Assembly (NCBI GenBank): GCA_903932565.1
Contig: CAIZGQ010000769.1
Span: forward strand, 1 to 6,206
Source: an uncultured Hyphomicrobiales bacterium
GTDB taxonomy: Bacteria > Pseudomonadota > Alphaproteobacteria > Rhizobiales > Beijerinckiaceae
DNA: 6,206 bases
Direction: 5' to 3'
The first letter of the stretch is position 1. Each line of letters starts with the position of its first letter. A program made the position numbers and the translations under genes. Below are positions 5,853 to 6,206 of the stretch, piece after piece. A model generated the notes under the pieces. That model saw only the letters and a list, made by a program, of their open reading frames with translations. It was not told where the DNA came from and ran no database searches.

Positions 5853-5876
5853 CAACATGCCCGACGGGCAGTGTTG
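5853..5876. promoter_or_regulatory. Near-perfect palindrome next to the wrbA ribosome binding site
   Basis: On the plus strand CAACATGCCCG (5853-5863) is mirrored around A5864 by CGGGCA (5865-5870) and TGTTG (5872-5876), with one extra G at 5871. The central 13 bases TGCCCGACGGGCA are a perfect odd palindrome. It ends only three bases upstream of the wrbA Shine-Dalgarno. It could be a repressor operator at the start of transcription or a leader hairpin affecting ribosome access. Nearby sequence does not encode a regulator. Confidence 0.45.
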
Positions 5877-5878
5877 AG

Positions 5879-5906
5879 AACCTAATCTTTGATCGAGTCA
5901 GGACAA
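5879..5906 (-). promoter_or_regulatory. Weak candidate promoter for wrbA
   Basis: On the minus strand TTGTCC (5906-5901) and TAGGTT (5884-5879) are 16 bases apart; the -10 match is poor. Transcription from it would start within the neighbouring palindrome, a typical operator arrangement. The spacer contains one GAGTC, a site of the GANTC class methylated by CcrM in alphaproteobacteria; such sites are common and may mean nothing here. Confidence 0.22.
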
Positions 5907-5988
5907 AGACGCTTTCCTGCAAGCTCCGTTTGCAAATGCAGAGTGCCTTGCATCAAATTGACCCTGCCATAACATGGGTTGGCATGAT

Positions 5989-6008
5989 GCTGAGGACTTC
6001 TACTCAGC
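5989..6008. terminator. Small hairpin downstream of murI, possible terminator
   Basis: GCTGAG (5989-5994) and CTCAGC (6003-6008) form a perfect 6-bp stem with an 8-base loop, starting nine bases after the murI stop. No T-run follows on the minus strand, so intrinsic termination is doubtful. A second inverted pair, TGCCA (5965-5969) and TGGCA (5980-5984), lies directly beyond. Together they may mark the 3' end of the murI transcript. Confidence 0.35.
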
Positions 6009-6017
6009 CTTGTGCTG

Positions 6018-6206
6018 TCAGGGGGCGAGCAACCCACGCTCGGCCAGCACGTGTGTGAGCGCCGCATTCGGCGCGCGGCCGCTGGTGAAGATCGCTTTGC
6101 CGGGTTTTGTGGCGCTATCCGGCATCGCGTCGGCAAAGCCGCGTTCCCGCAACAGATGATTGACGCGCCGGGCGATAGCAGGCGCAGGGTCGATCCATTC
6201 GACGGG
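6018..6206 (-). CDS. murI: Glutamate racemase MurI, C-terminal end only
   Basis: Only the last 62 residues and the TGA stop (6020-6018) are in the window; the rest lies beyond the right edge. My minus-strand reading starts PVEWIDPAPAIARRVNHLL and ends FTSGRAPNAALTHVLAERGLLAP. The VEWIDPAPAIARR segment matches the part of glutamate racemases a short distance after the second catalytic cysteine motif (GCTHYP), which itself is not visible. Glutamate racemase makes D-glutamate for peptidoglycan precursors in the cytoplasm. Assignment rests on this C-terminal pattern alone, so another member of the Asp/Glu racemase superfamily is possible. The gene is followed by small hairpins and then wrbA in the same direction after 178 bases, probably a separate transcript. 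Confidence 0.75.
   Translation of the reverse strand, partial: PVEWIDPAPAIARRVNHLLRERGFADAMPDSATKPGKAIFTSGRAPNAALTHVLAERGLLAP

Noticed and set aside
1..6206. CRISPR array, insertion sequence, prophage, defence or toxin-antitoxin system
   Set aside because: No regularly spaced direct repeats, transposase or integrase motifs, or accessory-type genes were seen; nearly all of the window is accounted for by recognised housekeeping genes.

Overview
This window looks like an ordinary chromosomal housekeeping segment from an alphaproteobacterium, most likely of the Hyphomicrobiales (Rhizobiales) type. The main evidence is the minus-strand order ubiquinol-cytochrome c chaperone (CBP3 family), DUF177/YceD protein, plsX, fabH, with a bamE-like lipoprotein gene diverging from its head. 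That neighbourhood is familiar from alphaproteobacteria and differs from the enterobacterial yceD-rpmF-plsX-fabH order. Base composition is moderately GC-rich. The genus cannot be named from what is visible.

Layout. Positions 1-956 (minus) hold fabH, which runs off the left edge and lacks only its last residues. Positions 983-2074 (minus) hold plsX. A 166-base gap follows, with a probable terminator for the upstream genes and an inverted repeat ahead of plsX. Positions 2241-2963 (minus) hold the DUF177 gene, whose start overlaps by 4 bases (ATGA) the stop of the chaperone gene at 2960-3562 (minus). A divergent control region of about 250 bases (3563-3814) holds nested inverted repeats and a candidate promoter. 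On the plus strand, bamE (3815-4276) is followed after 8 bases by an aldose 1-epimerase-family gene (4285-5196). A 10-bp hairpin separates that gene from the convergent wrbA (5240-5839, minus). Upstream of wrbA is a 178-base gap with a near-perfect palindrome beside the ribosome binding site. The right edge holds the 3' end of a glutamate racemase gene, murI (6018-6206, minus).

How the genes fit together. PlsX and FabH feed membrane lipid synthesis: PlsX makes acyl-phosphate from acyl-ACP for glycerolipid assembly, and FabH starts fatty acid chains. The chaperone serves assembly of the respiratory bc1 complex, BamE belongs to the outer-membrane protein assembly machinery, and MurI supplies D-glutamate for peptidoglycan. 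The common theme is cell-envelope growth and respiration. WrbA (quinone reductase) and the epimerase look like independent neighbours.

I saw no CRISPR array, insertion sequence, prophage, toxin-antitoxin pair or rRNA/tRNA gene, and no convincing novel system. The points most worth a second look are non-coding: the palindrome at the wrbA start, the nested hairpins in the probable chaperone leader, and the inverted repeat ahead of plsX.
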